From: Neoscytalidium dimidiatum
Taxonomy: Eukaryota > Ascomycota > Dothideomycetes > Botryosphaeriales > Botryosphaeriaceae
DNA: 64,000 nt
Assembly: GCA_037367355.1 (NCBI GenBank)
Contig: CM074699.1
Coordinates: 2,170,001 to 2,234,000, forward strand
Reading direction: 5' to 3'
Below, in pieces: positions 47,486 through 59,208 of the stretch (position 1 is its first letter; every line of letters begins with the position of its first letter). The position numbers were made by a program, and so were the translations under genes. The notes beneath the pieces were generated by a model, which was given only the letters and a program-made list of their open reading frames with translations, ran no database searches and was not told the origin of the DNA.

Positions 47486-48172
47486 GCGGGAGGGGGAAAA
47501 AAGGAAGATGGGTGTTGTATAGGCTCACTGCTGCTTGGATGAAGGAAAAAAAGAGTTATGAGTCTTTGAAAATTGAGAACCGTACCGGATGGAATCGACT
47601 GTCGGTTCGAGTATACTGACGAGGCAATCAAGGTGAGCGTAACCAACCTCGTCCGATACCGTCGCTTTGCTCAGAACATAGTTTGACGCCCGCATTTACA
47701 CCTTCACGTTCATACAGTTGCGAATTCTTCGTTTATGTCGTCCAATATCCTATATCTTTTACTCCAGACTATGAGTCCATAATAGCGTCCGGAGATCCAG
47801 AATCGCATAAACTCTCCGTAAATTTTAAGTGTGCGTGGCCTATCTAGCCCTCCTTACCACCGGTGGTCGGAATCTTTTGAGCCCTTCGGGGTTCATTGAA
47901 GCCCGATACTTTACTTACCAGGAGCGGAAGCCCTCCTTCCAGCCCGTTCCTTGTAAACCCCTTTGCGCTCCCATCTAAAGCCCAATTAGCACATTCCGAG
48001 TGCAGCCAAATATCCTAAATCTCCCGAAAAGCAAGAGGAAGCTGGGTATGTCAAGATGAGTAGAAGGAAGCAATACGCCACCCTCACCAGGAATATATCC
48101 ACCGTAAATCCAAAGTCGATCTTCTTCCCCCACCACGACCCGCACGGGAGCACCCATTCAGGGACGTCTTCC
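47439..48172. other. Non-coding gap between convergent genes
   Basis: The 734-bp gap contains the GT microsatellite. A short minus-strand frame at 47975-48157 reads like protein at its start (VRVVVGEEDRLWIYGGYIPG) but has no linked exon, so I leave it out. Confidence 0.5.
47453..47484. repeat. (GT)16 microsatellite
   Basis: Sixteen GT units without interruption, starting 14 bp after the stop codon of the GPI-protein gene, so inside its 3' untranslated region. Confidence 0.95.
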
Positions 48173-50894
48173 TTATGGCGCCCACCGACTCCGCCCCATT
48201 AGCGCCTTGAGCCGCTCCGGGCTTTCGGTTGGCGCATTGCTTCCAATAACACTAACGTTGTAGTCGTCTTCCTCCTCGAGATCGTCGTACCTCTTTAGTT
48301 CGCGTCCTCGGTACGGTAAGCATGCCGCCTCGACTCTCTCCTGGATGCGAGGAAGCAGATCCTTACAGGAAAGTGACGAAGAGCTAACTTCCTCCTGCTG
48401 GAGCACGGATGACGATGTGGTCGTGGGTGCGAGCACGATAGCAGGTGAGGAGGCAGAGGACGTGGGAGGCTTCTTGTAGACGACCCCAGCAACAGCATCA
48501 GCCTCGTCGCGGTCGTCAGTAGAACCGTCGTAGTTGAGGAAAGTGTCGTTATGATTGGTGGTAGAGGAACGGCGAGGATCATCACGGTCATACTCCCCGT
48601 CAGTCATGTCAACTTCGAGATCGTGTTCATCCGAGGCAAGGTAGAGGCCGACGCGACGATTTGGAAAGCATGAAGGAGAGCTCGGTCTGGGGGTTTCCTT
48701 GCCTTCACTCGCGTTGAATGATGCGGTGGGTTCTTTGCTGTGTTGTGTAGGACTGAGTGGAGGAGAAACGGTCTTGGAGGTCTCGAGGTCGCTGCTGCCG
48801 GCGATGTAGCCCTCGTCCTCCTCCTTCTCCAACTCGGCATCGGGGATCGTAGTGGTGAGACTGGATGCGCAGGGAGATCCAGAACCATCAGTAGCAATCC
48901 TCTCGGTGTCCTTGCAGACTTCGCTACTCCTCTTAACATGGCCGCTGGCGTCACGAGTGATCAGGTTCCCACTCGAGGCCTCGTCCTTCTGAGTAGCCAT
49001 CTCCTCCTCTCCTTCCTCCTTCTCTTCCCCCAACTCTGGTAGATTACTTCCTCTCTCATAGCTCAAACCCACGTTTCTGAATATGGGACTCTTCACCCAC
49101 GTCTTGTATGCAATGATTGCGTCCCTCACGTCTAAGAACGTGACCCTGATAGCCCCATCCTCCAAAAACTCCGGTGAGCCTTGTAAGAGGCCAACATCAT
49201 CGTCACTGCTATTCATGCCCTTCACTGTAGCGTACGGACAGCTCTCAATCTGGTACTTCAGATTCTCCGGCACGCGCAACGCTGCGCCCGCTTCCTCGAT
49301 CATGAGTCGCCTCGACGCGCCCATCTTCCAGACCTCCTCACCAACCGACCGTTCAATTGGCTTGCTCTCCTCCTCGCGCTGGACGGCCTTAACCGCCCTG
49401 CCTGAGAGTTCAATCGGCATGGTGCTCATCGTGGACGCCACGAACGCCGCAGCTATGTCGCCACGCGCGAACTCGAGCGTCACAGTGACGGTGACGGACG
49501 TCTCGATCGGGGAGACGACGCGGACGACGCGGCGGGGCGGGGTCACGGAGAGGACGAAGAAGTCGCCGATCTGCTTCATCAGGAGTGGCAGCACCGTTGC
49601 AGGCGGGATGTTGGTGAGGTCGACGTGGCGACGGTTGTGCAGGGCGGTCTTGAAGAAGGGCCAGTGGGGTTGGGCGTGGATGCTCTTCTGCAGACCGGCG
49701 GGTACGCAGTGCGCGAGGATGGGAGCATTGGGAGGATAGCCCTTGCGCGTTGTATTATGATTCCTCTCATCTGTATTTGGAGCCTGGTCATCATAGAGGT
49801 CTTCGCTGAAGCTTGCGAAACCGGTTGGAGGAAGGTTTTGGACGGACGAGGAGACGACGTGCTCACTGAAAGAAGGGACAGCTGGCACGTCGAGGTCGCG
49901 ATATGAGCGTAGCTTAGGATCGATAGCCGGAGGACGAGGACGGAAGTGTGGAGGGAAGTACGGCGGGGTTGGAGGCCAGTGCTGGTGAGGGAGCGGAGGG
50001 ACATAGTAGTACGGACGAGGGTTCGGGGGCGGACGACCGTGAGAACGAGGACCTCTGGCGAGCTCCCTCTCAAAGCGTCCGTATCGTTCAGGCTCGTTAC
50101 AAGGGTGAATGGTGGAGAGGTTGTTCACTTCCGCGGAAGGGTGAACGGGCTGTGGGGCATCGGCCTAGTAGATACAGGGTTAAGGTCAACCATGGGGGAT
50201 CTTATGTGAGTGCGCTCACCCTGCATTCCTGTGACTGGGGAGGATCCATGGTCTCTTTAGCAGCAGCTTCATATTTGACCCCAATAAGAGGGTCCTCAAC
50301 AGCAGCAGATTCGAAATACCTCTTCACCTGCGGCTTCCCACGAGTACCACTGGGCTTTGGTATTGCCTTGTCCTCAACTACCCGGAGCCACTCTGGCTCT
50401 GGAACACCAGTTCGCAGAGACTTCTCAGCATCTTTCTTGGCCTCTAGTGGAGTTGCAACTGGACCTGTCATGAATCTCGAGCCATAAGTCTGAGTTTCAG
50501 CCTTCAAATCTTTATCCGCCTTCTCATAGCGCATTGTATTCTCCATCTCCACGGGAGAAGCACAGACCGCACCGCCGAGGATCTTGTTATGCCGGATAGC
50601 GTGTGTTTTGAGCTCCAAGTCATGGCGCTTCTGTTTCTGCTCCAACTGAAGATCCTTGAGCTTCAGCTCGAGCTCCCTGGTCCTCTGTTCAAACACGTCC
50701 AAACGCTGTTGAAGCAACTCAGTCTCGGGGTCCGCCTGGCTGCGCGGTCTATGCTGCGCGGCGAGGAGCTCAAGGAGGTAGGAGTTGGTCAGCTCGATGC
50801 GTCGGCGGTCTTCACGCTCAGTGTGCAAGTGAGCCTGGAGCTCGCCCATGCGAAAGGCGGCGGCCAGATCATGAGGGCTTTCATAGGGGTTCAT
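48173..50894 (-). CDS. RRM-like protein with N-terminal coiled coil and disordered tail
   Basis: Exons 50894-50220 and 50164-48173 give 888 aa. The 55-bp intron has AGG|GTGAGC and CTACTAG and joins QECR to ADAPQPVHPSAEV. Residues 1-110 are helical and Gln/Glu/Leu-rich (RLDVFEQRTRELELKLKDLQ), a coiled coil. A Pro/Tyr-rich stretch around 240-300 precedes a folded part at roughly 370-600: DFFVLSVTPPRRVVRVV, VTVTVTLEFARGDIAAAFVAS, then EDGAIRVTFLDVRDAIIAYK, which is close to the beta-alpha-beta pattern of Mei2-type RRM domains (GAIRVTF...DVRDA). RNA binding is therefore an inference. The C-terminal 290 residues are acidic, Ser/Glu/Asp-rich and disordered, ending in a short basic LMGRSRWAP. Confidence 0.72.
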
Positions 50895-51898
50895 TGTGGC
50901 GGTTGTGGGGTATATGAAGTAATTGACCTGAATGTGATATGGATGTTATGTGAGGTGAATCTGGGATACTACTATCATGAGTTATGATCAGTCAAATTAG
51001 GTCACCGTGTAGACGGATTTGCGTGGAGCAGGCAGGCTTGGATAATCTTACTTGATTGTTAAGCTGTTGAGATGATCGATCTGCGAACAATACCCTACAC
51101 AGGGTCTAACGGTGATAGCTAATGCACCTGAGGTCACTAAGCTTAACCCCAGGGCACACAGACCTGCTGTGAGAGTGTTTTGCAGTCTCTAGTCTGTGGT
51201 GGATAAGAGGTGGGTGATGGTGGTTGAAAGAAGCGGAAGATTCCAAAGCTGGTTAGTGTGAGTGGACGAAAGATGGCTGGGGTTCGGAGTTTCACGTTCA
51301 TTAACATCGAACATCAGGGTCTTCGATGTACAGTTGACTGAATAGGCAGGCATCAGCTGCATTCAAGAGATGACACAGGTTAAAGTAATCTATTTGGCCC
51401 TGTGATCGTTTTTGTCAGGTGTGATTTCAGATACGCAAGACCCGGTCATGATTTTGGGCATTATTTCACAAACACCTCGCCACGTGTACGTTGTGATGGT
51501 GCGAACACCTGTAGTTTAGTATGCAGACCTAACCGTTCCATTCGATGATTCATACCGGCTCTAGGCACATTTTGCAGCCGAATCTAGACTGGGCTGTTTC
51601 ACAAATGATGAAGGCTACAGGAGATCTGCTGTCATACGGTCGGAATGGCGGTTACGTTGAACTGCTCAATGTATAATAAGAAACAAGACAAATCTGCTAT
51701 CATATTGCAGGCACAGCTCCTCACTCAAACATGCGTCTCTTGTTGATCGATACAATCCTTGCCATTCCACTCTTTCAGTTCCTCAATTTTCACAATCATT
51801 AAGTCTCATACAAGAAAGAAGATAGGTGGATCGGCACAGCCACGAATTTTTTCCCTTCAATCCGGATTACTTACCAATATCACTTCCCTCATCTCTCT
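50895..51898. other. Non-coding interval between two minus-strand genes
   Basis: About 1 kb, AT-rich, without open frames longer than about 75 codons. It is probably the promoter of the RRM-like gene and the 3' end of the Zn2Cys6 gene. Confidence 0.6.
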
Positions 51899-54543
51899 TC
51901 ACCCAAAGAACTCTCCTCTGACTTCACATTCCCACGGCCTCCCGGTCAACCAAACGCGCTCTACCAGCTCCCTCGCCCTCTGGACCTGACTCATACCGAA
52001 CCCTTCCACAGCGTTCAGTCTTTCCAGCAACCGCTCCCTCTGCTCTGGTTCCTGCGCCTCGCAACCCGCCGTGAACATCGGGAACAGCAGACACGCGCCT
52101 GCACTGCCATCCGGCCTCACGCGCTCGAGAGTGCTGAAAATCTCCCGAACCGCATTTTGCACCTCAGCATCAGAAGAAGGCCGGCCTAGAACGCGGCGCA
52201 GGAGGTGCAGCAGGCCCGCCCAGTGGAACGCCTCGTTCGTGGCGTAGATTTCGCTTTCGTCCCACAGCAGCTCTTTGGCTTCTTCAGGCGGGAGACTGTT
52301 GGTGGAGCGATCGCCGTGCGTGCACCCCTTGTACACGACATTCTCGAAGCCGTTGCGGAGGTCGACGCGGAGTTTCTCGGCCTGCTCGACGATGTCGGCC
52401 GGGGGACGCCAGTCATCGCGGACCTTCCCACTGGCCTCGTCAATGCGGAGAGGCTCGCATTGTTTTGCCAGCTCAGCGATGCGGGCGAGGCAGCCGACGA
52501 AGCGGTTCGTGAAGCCGAGTAGGCAGTCGATTTGTCCGTCACGGACGGCGTCTTCGTCCTCGCCGAGAGCGAGATAGCCGGAGTTCAGAGGCGTGTCATT
52601 CTTGCTACCGCTGAGGCTGCCGACGACATCGAGATAAGCAAACCAGCGGCTGAGGAAGTAAGCGACCTTGTCTCTGCGATTGAGTGATTGTAAGCCACCA
52701 CGTGCAATGATCATCTGTCGGGCTAACTTCAGATGAGACTGCCAGGATATTGGTACTTCAAAGGCATTGGGCGAGATGATCTCCAATGACGCAAGCATGA
52801 TGGCGGTACAGAGATTTGAGTCTGATATCTGCTCTGCAGTCTCGAGAGCGCGCCGAAGCTTCGGGAAAACATCCTGTACCCAAACAGCTATACGATTGGC
52901 TGGCTCGGGGTGGCAGAGCAGGCGTGCTCTATGGCTCGCAGAAAAGGCCAGAAGAAGTCCCAAAAGGTCGTCATCAGTAACAGCCAGCTGTGGAAGGATG
53001 CTCCGAAAAGGATTCTGCTCGCAGTCATGTGGAACAAGTATGCGAGCAGTATGGTTCAGAAAGTGATGGAAGTACAAGAGGTTCATGGGATTCTCGAGGA
53101 GCAAGGACGGCAACGGCTCGAAGGATTTCGGTATCTTGATCGGCACGGGTTTAGCATAGTATCCGTCGGCCTCAAACGCAATGCTCTTCTGTCGGCCGTG
53201 CGATTCATCCGCACGGTCTGATGAGAAGTAGTTCGGACCACTGTAAGACACCGGCGGGCTGAATAGAGCGATTGCACCGCTGTCATCGTTCCGTGGCGTG
53301 TCCAGATCTGGCTGGCCAATGTCATACCCGTAAGTAGTAGTCCCTGTGCTAACATCCGAGTTCGGGTAATGCGGAGTACGTTCTCTTGCCGATGGTCCAG
53401 GCTGACTGCTGTCAATGAGCAGATCATTGACAGAAAGGCGTCGAGGGTCTGGCGAAGGCTGATAGGGCACAGGTAAAGATCTGGAGCCCGATTTCAGCGT
53501 GCTCTCCTCCGATGCAACGGAAGAACCTGGTGTCAGCGGAGTTCCTACGAAGGAGCTGTAAGGCGTGGCCGGAGGAATGGAGTAAGGCGACGGAGCATCT
53601 GTTGCTCCGTTGGCTGCATTTGGCGGCTCCGCAATGTATGAATGCCTGACTGAGCTCGGGAACGACTGCGCGATGGGCGAATCGTTCGCCGGACTCAGCC
53701 GTATTCGTTTCGTTCGATGCTCGACGGAAGCGGTGACGGGGGAACTGATAGAGGGGTTCATCCGCAGCGGCGGCAGCATCGGAGATCCGGTCCCCTGCTC
53801 GGCCAGCGAGCTGCCGGCGAAGAGACTCTCGGCACTCGATGGTGATGGATAATCAGAACTTATGCGACTCTGCACACTCTGTATTCTGGGGTCTACGGGC
53901 ACGACTGGCGAGCCTCGCGGGGCCACGGACGCGCTATGACCGCCATACTGGTACTGATAGCCACCATTGTTCCTGCCAGATAAGCCAGCCTGGTCCTGTA
54001 TCCTCGCGGATGCGCTTATCACGGTTGGGAGGGCTGGCGCGGAGATGGTAGCGGCAGCCGAGACGGCGGTGGCAGAGCGCGAAGGCGCATAGTCGGCAGT
54101 GGAGGCAAGAGCGGCGAAGTGATCGAAGGTCGGGAATTGGATGGGGGAGGCGGAGAAGGTATTGGCGGGCTGGTTGTCGTCTTGAGACCTCTTGGAGCGG
54201 CCGCCCCAATTCAGGCGGATCGAGTAGTCGCATGTCTCGCCCTGGCGCTCGCAGTTCAGGCACCGGGGCTTCTCCTCGCCGCTGCACCAACGTCGTCAAC
54301 GATGCCTCGTCCTCTCATTTATTCGCGCACACAGCCCCGCGGACGCGGCGCTGGGGAATCTGGGGGAGGGGCTTGCGTACCACTTAACCTTGCGGGCTTT
54401 ACAGGGCCTATGTATCCGCGCGAACAGGGCGGCGTCAGCATAAATGGCGCACGTATTTGAGAGCTTTTGGTAGAGGATCACCAGCAGCCGTTCCGACTTC
54501 GCTTCTTTGGCTCGGGCGCGCCGTCCTTCTTAGGGCGCGGCAT
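51899..54543 (-). CDS. Zn2Cys6 transcription factor with fungal_trans_2-type domain
   Basis: Exons 54543-54482, 54407-54381 and 54281-51899 give 823 aa. The zinc cluster is spread over three exons: C20, then C23 and the basic KARKVK in a 27-nt exon, then C30 completed by the third exon. Both introns interrupt a TG|n codon. The result, GCWPCKARKVKCGEEKPRC, gives the canonical C-x2-C-x6-C-x6-C-x2-C-x6-C at 20-47, ending in ERQGETC. The N-terminus MPRPKKDGAPEPKKRSRNG is a likely nuclear signal. Residues 100-380 are disordered, Ser/Pro-rich. The second half is helical and carries LLGLLLAFSASHRARLL, NLCTAIMLASLEIISP and SWQSHLKLARQMIIARGG, matching the fungal_trans_2 regulatory domain. It is a DNA-binding regulator of unknown target. 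The protein ends in CEVRGEFFG. Confidence 0.9.
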
Positions 54544-55326
54544 ATTGGGCGGTGCAGCAGCTGCGTCGAGGGCCCGGCGTGCTGCTCGTGCGGAGGCGGC
54601 TCATCAGGGCGTGCTGCCTTCGGGTCGGACGTCCAGGCGGCGGAGGAGTCGGTTGGAGGTCAGTCGCAGTCGCAGTCGCAGTCGCGGTCGCAGTCGCGGT
54701 TGCAGTAGCATGTGCACGCTGCCCTTCTCTGGCAGTGGCCGGGCGGCGAGCGCTTCGCAGTGTGAGTGGGGGGGACAAGGAAGACGCCAGCCGCTTGGGG
54801 GCAAAGGCAGGGCTGCCGGCGTGCTGAGGACCATTGAACCCGCCCGGGATGGCGATAAGGCCCGGAGGCTGACAGCGACGCTACTTAGGTATACAAGGCC
54901 CAGCACGCCCGCCGCAGCTACAGCTCCACTCAACAGTTCGCATCTTGCCCTCTATCGCGTCCAGCACGGGGCGTTCGCAGCTCTGGCCTGCCCGAAGCGG
55001 AGACGAAGGTGGACGGCAGCTATCCCGTTGCGGCAATGGGCGGGCCGTAGATGGCAGCTGGTGGTGCAGGCCGGGCCGGCGCTGAAGGCTGGCTGGCTGG
55101 CTGACTGGCTGAGGGGAGCTGGGCTCGGTGGACTCGGTGCGTTGCGAGCGCGTGCGCGAGCGCGGGGGCCCATTCGTCGGCGAGCGGCTGCCAGACTTCG
55201 CCGACCCTGGCGTCATCATTGACAGGCACCAAAAAACATTGAGCTACGCTTTGGCACACCAACCTTTTTCCAACGTTCTGTCTTCGTCCCGTCTTTCCAC
55301 TGTCATTTCTGCAGAAAGCGCGAAAC
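54544..55326. other. Divergent promoter region with 6-bp repeats
   Basis: A GC-rich 783-bp interval. A run of CAGTCG/CGGTCG units lies at about 54661-54702, and several nested open frames have no recognisable domain. Confidence 0.5.
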
Positions 55327-56375
55327 ATGGCCGCCAGAAAACTCCAGGACGCCGCCGTCAGAGAAGGCCACAAGCTCGCGTCAAAGCATCCGCTGCAGCG
55401 CCTCGAGAGTCCATCACGCGGCGCTTCCGCGCTTCTCCATGTAACTTGTCATCATCCTCAGGACCACCTGCTCCTATTCTGACATACCCGCCTTCAAAAG
55501 CTCCTCGGCTGCGGCAGTTTCGCATATTCATTTTACTAGTAAGCTCCCCCTCACGCTTCCGGAACCGTCATGCTCTTCCCCCCCTCTCTCTCCTGTCGCC
55601 TTCCCGGATATCCGCGGATGATGGGTTTTTACTGCCTCAGGCTCAGGAAAAGGCCAACCTCAATCCTCCAAAGCGAGCAGTAAACAATCCTTATAAAATA
55701 TACCACTATCCTGCACGAAGTGGACAAGAAACGAAAACACATGCTCACACCTTCTCTCCCAGCCTGATCTTCAACCCCAACCCTATTAACGAAGCCTGGG
55801 GCTGGCACCTCCAATTCCTGACCTGCTGCGGCCTGTCCGTCGCAACCCTGACCTACATCATCGCCCTCCTCGCGGACGTAACCCTCTCGCCTACCCTCTA
55901 CCGCCTCAAAAACCTGCTCGCCCTGACCTCGGCGCCCCTCGAATGCTGCATCTCCGTCCTCTACTGGACGATCAAAGCCATCGACCCGCGCCTCCTGCAG
56001 CACCCGGACCTGCCCGACCTCGAACTCCTCGCAGACCTCTCCTTCCACCTCAACCCAGCCCTCCTGCTCGCCGTCGACCTCCTCTTCTTCTCGCCGCCCT
56101 GGACGCTGACCGCGGCCCCGGCCCTGGGTGTCTCCGGCCTGATCGCCGTCGCCTACTGGTTCTGGGTCGAGGCGTGCTTCGCGCACAACGGCTTCTACCC
56201 CTACCCGCTTTTCGCCCACCTCGACACGCTCGGGCGCGTCGTCCTGTTCGCCGGCGCCGCCGCCATCATGGCCGTCAGCACCCTCGCCCTCAAGAAGGTG
56301 TACGAGGCCGTCAACGGCCCCGTCGCCGCCAAGCGGATGGCCAGCGGCGTCGAGGACGTCAAGAAGGAGATTTGA
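55327..56375 (+). CDS. AIG1/FAR-17a (ADTRP-like) integral membrane protein
   Basis: Exons 55327-55440, 55501-55538 and 55763-56375 give 254 aa. Introns are 60 bp (GTAACT...CAAAAG) and 224 bp (GTAAGC...TCCCAG). The joins fit the family: ...LQRLESPSRGASALLH, then LLGCGSFAYSFYY, then LIFNPNPINEAWGWHLQFLT. Six hydrophobic helices follow, including LSVATLTYIIALLADVTL, APLECCISVLYWTIKAI, FHLNPALLLAVDLLFFSPPW and a last helix before a basic tail ending in VEDVKKEI. Human AIG1 and ADTRP are transmembrane hydrolases of branched fatty-acid esters that use Thr and His; the conserved His candidates here are in AWGWHLQF and SFHLNPA. Function in fungi is inferred from the family only. The small middle exon (38 nt) is the least sure part. 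Confidence 0.82.
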
Positions 56376-57517
56376 ATGAGAATCTCATTTTTTTTCTTCA
56401 TTGTTTCGGGAGCTGGTCTACGCTTGGTGGATTGCAGTGGGGGAAGGTACGAGGAAGGAATAGGTTTTGCAACATTGGATGTGCGTAGTTGGAAGGGTCG
56501 AGGCCCTGCGAATCGACACGACGGTTGGGAGAGATGGAAGGTGATGGGCGGAGTGGTCACGAAAGGGTTCAAATGGAGGGAGCTGAGGTGGTTGAACATT
56601 CCATCGGCATTGTTTACTCTTGTTTTTACTAATAGACTACCTGTCGGAGATGCTAGAAGAGATACAGAGTTGCGAGAATAAATTAAATGTTGCATTCACA
56701 ATACGTGTGCCTGACGGATCACTGCTCTTCACGGTCAGGATATTCAAACCAGAATTGTGAGCAAATGCTATCTCGGATTCGCTCAGCTCATCCTACGGTT
56801 ATGTACTTTCCTCTCCTGTACTGCCACAGACGAGCTAGCGGCTGTAGCTATGTACCGTCCGTTGAACCATGTGCTAAAACGCAAAAAGAGAAAAAGGCAG
56901 CCCATTTACCGACCCTATCACTTCCCAGAAATGCTACTCCGAATATCGATACCGCTCGATAAAAAGCAAATGCAAGCCATACTGTGAATTATAAGGCACC
57001 CTCGACTCCCCCATAAATTGTTGGATACCAGATAGAGAGCCATCTAAACCATGACGCATGAACACCAGGGGAAAAAAATTGTGACTTGAGAGAGAGTGGA
57101 AGCACTGAACCGAACGGCACTTTGACTCCACTGCCACGCCCCACCAGAAGCCTCGAGCATCGGGGCTGACCGGGAACCTGAAGCTCTTCACGTTCAGCAA
57201 AGATGAGCTTGTTGTTCGTCTTGACATGCTCCATGGCACTGATGTTGTAGAGCAGTACCGTCACTTTTTCAACCCGGGGACTTGTGGACCTTGAAAATGG
57301 AGCGAAGAAATTTACTCTCAGAAAGAAAAAGGGTGCCAGTCAGTAAGAAGACTTTTGAAGCTTCGACACGCTTTCAGCGGAAGAAAGGGAACGGTGGCGC
57401 GAGATTAGAGTCATGAGAGCCCTAAGTAAGAACGTCGCCTTCAACACAGCCTTGGAAGGCTGTGTTGAAGGCTAGAGAGCTGTGTAATTGCGTGGGACTG
57501 ATCCGGGAGTAGGTCGA
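56376..57517. other. Non-coding gap between convergent genes
   Basis: About 1.14 kb without coding signal. It contains the 17-bp inverted repeat at 57437-57472 near the 3' end of the minus-strand gene. Confidence 0.6.
57437..57472. repeat. Perfect 17-bp inverted repeat with 2-bp centre
   Basis: gccttcaacacagcctt is followed by gg and then by its exact reverse complement. As RNA it would fold into a stem of 15 pairs with a 6-nt loop. It starts 45 bp beyond the stop of the zinc-finger-like gene (minus strand), so it is likely transcribed in that 3' untranslated region. Confidence 0.85.
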
Positions 57518-59208
57518 TCAATTGGTAGGAGTAGTTGGGGCCGTGATGGTCCGTTCGTCATCTTCATCCACTTGGGCTTTCATATCCGCGCCTTCGACTT
57601 CGAACGTGCCCGAGTTGAGTAGCGTATTAGAGTGCGAGTCGATCCATGGATTGTTCGAAGTGAAGGGAGTACCAAGGATACCATTCATATCTGATTGGGC
57701 ATGGAATGGCTGGAATGGATGCGGTTGGTAGGACATGTTGTTCTCGAGGTACGGAGCCGGCATATGATAGTTGAACCCAAAGCCAAGAGGGTCGAAGGCG
57801 GGCTGGAAAGAGTGCATTGGCTGACCCATGTGCGGCAAACCAATTCCTTGGGGGAAATCCTGCATAGAGAAGGGCTGGCCAAGCTGTTGCTGAAGCTGAC
57901 CCAGTTGTTGCTGCGGCTGACCAATGGGTTGCGGGGTCAGATTAAATGCCATGTGCGACTGTTGTTGAGACTGTCGAGGTGTGAACTCGGCCGTAAGGGT
58001 GGACATGCTAGTGGGACGACCAAAAGGCTCCCTCTCTTCTTCTTCCCTGTAGACCTCGAAGGTTCGCTTGCGTTTGCGGCTGGGCCCCAAGCTATGCTCC
58101 TGTTCAAGTCGGTCATGCTGAAGGGCAGTCCGCTGTTCTTCCTCATCTGCTAAGATCAGGTCGTTGTCGTTGGGCTTCTTGGGAGATTTGTTGATGTTGC
58201 GTCGCTGACCACGGGCGGGCAGACGGGATGAATGACGGACATTCGGGATAAGCTCCATCAAAGGAGGGCGATCATGGAAGTCCCTGGCAGGCGAGGGATC
58301 CAGCTTTACAGGTGAGCTGTCCGTAACGGAACCGGATATTGGCCTCTCCTTGTGGAAGGTGCCGCACGTAGTCCAAATGTGCTCGGTTGCCTCGACTTCG
58401 CGACTGTTCAGCTCAAGCTGCTCAACGACTGAGACGTCCTTCTTCTGGTTTCTCTTCCGTTTCATCTCTGGCGTAGCGGAGTCAAAGATGTCCATGCCAG
58501 GCCAGTAGATGCCCTTCAGCTTGGAAGCTTCGCTGACTGTGGTAGCATCAGCGGCCTCATACGCATCCTTGTTCGCGACTGTAGACACTGTCGTGGGAGG
58601 GGTCATTGCGTGAGAGATCTCCGATTTCTCAGTGAAGACGTCGGAGTCGTCGATCAGACCGGGGTTGCTGAGCGAGCCTGAAGTTGTCGTATAAGGGCTG
58701 GGCCAAGCACTCTGCTGCTGTCCCAGCGGCAGCGGGTAGGGACGTCCCATGAACTGAGGAGACGGCGAGGGAGTGGGCTCGTTTTTGATAAGTTGGTCTG
58801 CTAGACGCGGGTCGAGGGTGTTGGCAGACACAGCTTGACGGCGAAGCAAGTCGGGTGGAGCATTTTCGCCCTGCCGCCTAGCGTCTTCAATACGCTCAGC
58901 ATGGCTCACAATAGCATTGAGGGTTGACAATACTTACTCGCGGACCGTGTCCTCGTCCGACGCTTGTCCTTCAGGTTCATGCGGTCCGACATCAGGTGCT
59001 CAATGCCCCACTCCGTGTACCAGGTGTTGTAGGCATCGACCTGCTCGCGGGCGTCATCCTCACTCGCGGACCTGATCTGCACCTTGTAGTAGTGCGAAAG
59101 ATGGCCCTTACTGGCAATGTGGGTGAGAAGGTGAGAAACATCGGAAAACATAGGCCTCTTGGGGCAAATGCTGCAGTGTAGAGGAATGTTGGGCGTGTAG
59201 GAGGCCAT
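57518..59208 (-). CDS. Zinc-finger-like protein with long disordered region
   Basis: Exons 59208-58938 and 58884-57518 give 545 aa. The 53-bp intron has GCGA|GTAAGT and uses GTATTGAAG as acceptor to restore phase, giving RSAN; the branch site GCTGAG is poor and the acceptor not fully certain. The N-terminus MASYTPNIPLHCSICPKRPM leads to a C-x2-C ... H-x-H-type motif (CSICP, then SHLLTHIASKGHLSHYYKV), a C2H2-like finger typical of ascomycete nuclear proteins. A helical part follows: YNTWYTEWGIEHLM and MNLKDKRRTRTRS. The rest is disordered, with LADQLIKNEPTPSPS, a basic GPSRKRKRTFEVY that may be a nuclear signal, and Gln/Pro-rich repeats of GQPQQQLGQL type near the end. Function unknown; nuclear role inferred. 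Confidence 0.75.

Noticed and set aside
46524..47528. 334-codon minus-strand frame opposite the second GPI protein
   Set aside because: It is the antisense of repetitive Ser/Thr/Ala/Gly codons and has Arg/Val/Gly low complexity. The plus strand has a signal peptide, a splice site and a GPI-type end.
47975..48157. Minus-strand frame beginning VRVVVGEEDRLWIYGGYIPG
   Set aside because: The start reads like a folded protein but no upstream or downstream exon fits, and it lies in the 3' region of the RRM-like gene.
55629..56219. 196-codon minus-strand frame opposite the AIG1-like gene
   Set aside because: It is the shadow of C-rich plus-strand codons; the plus-strand protein has clear membrane helices and family motifs.
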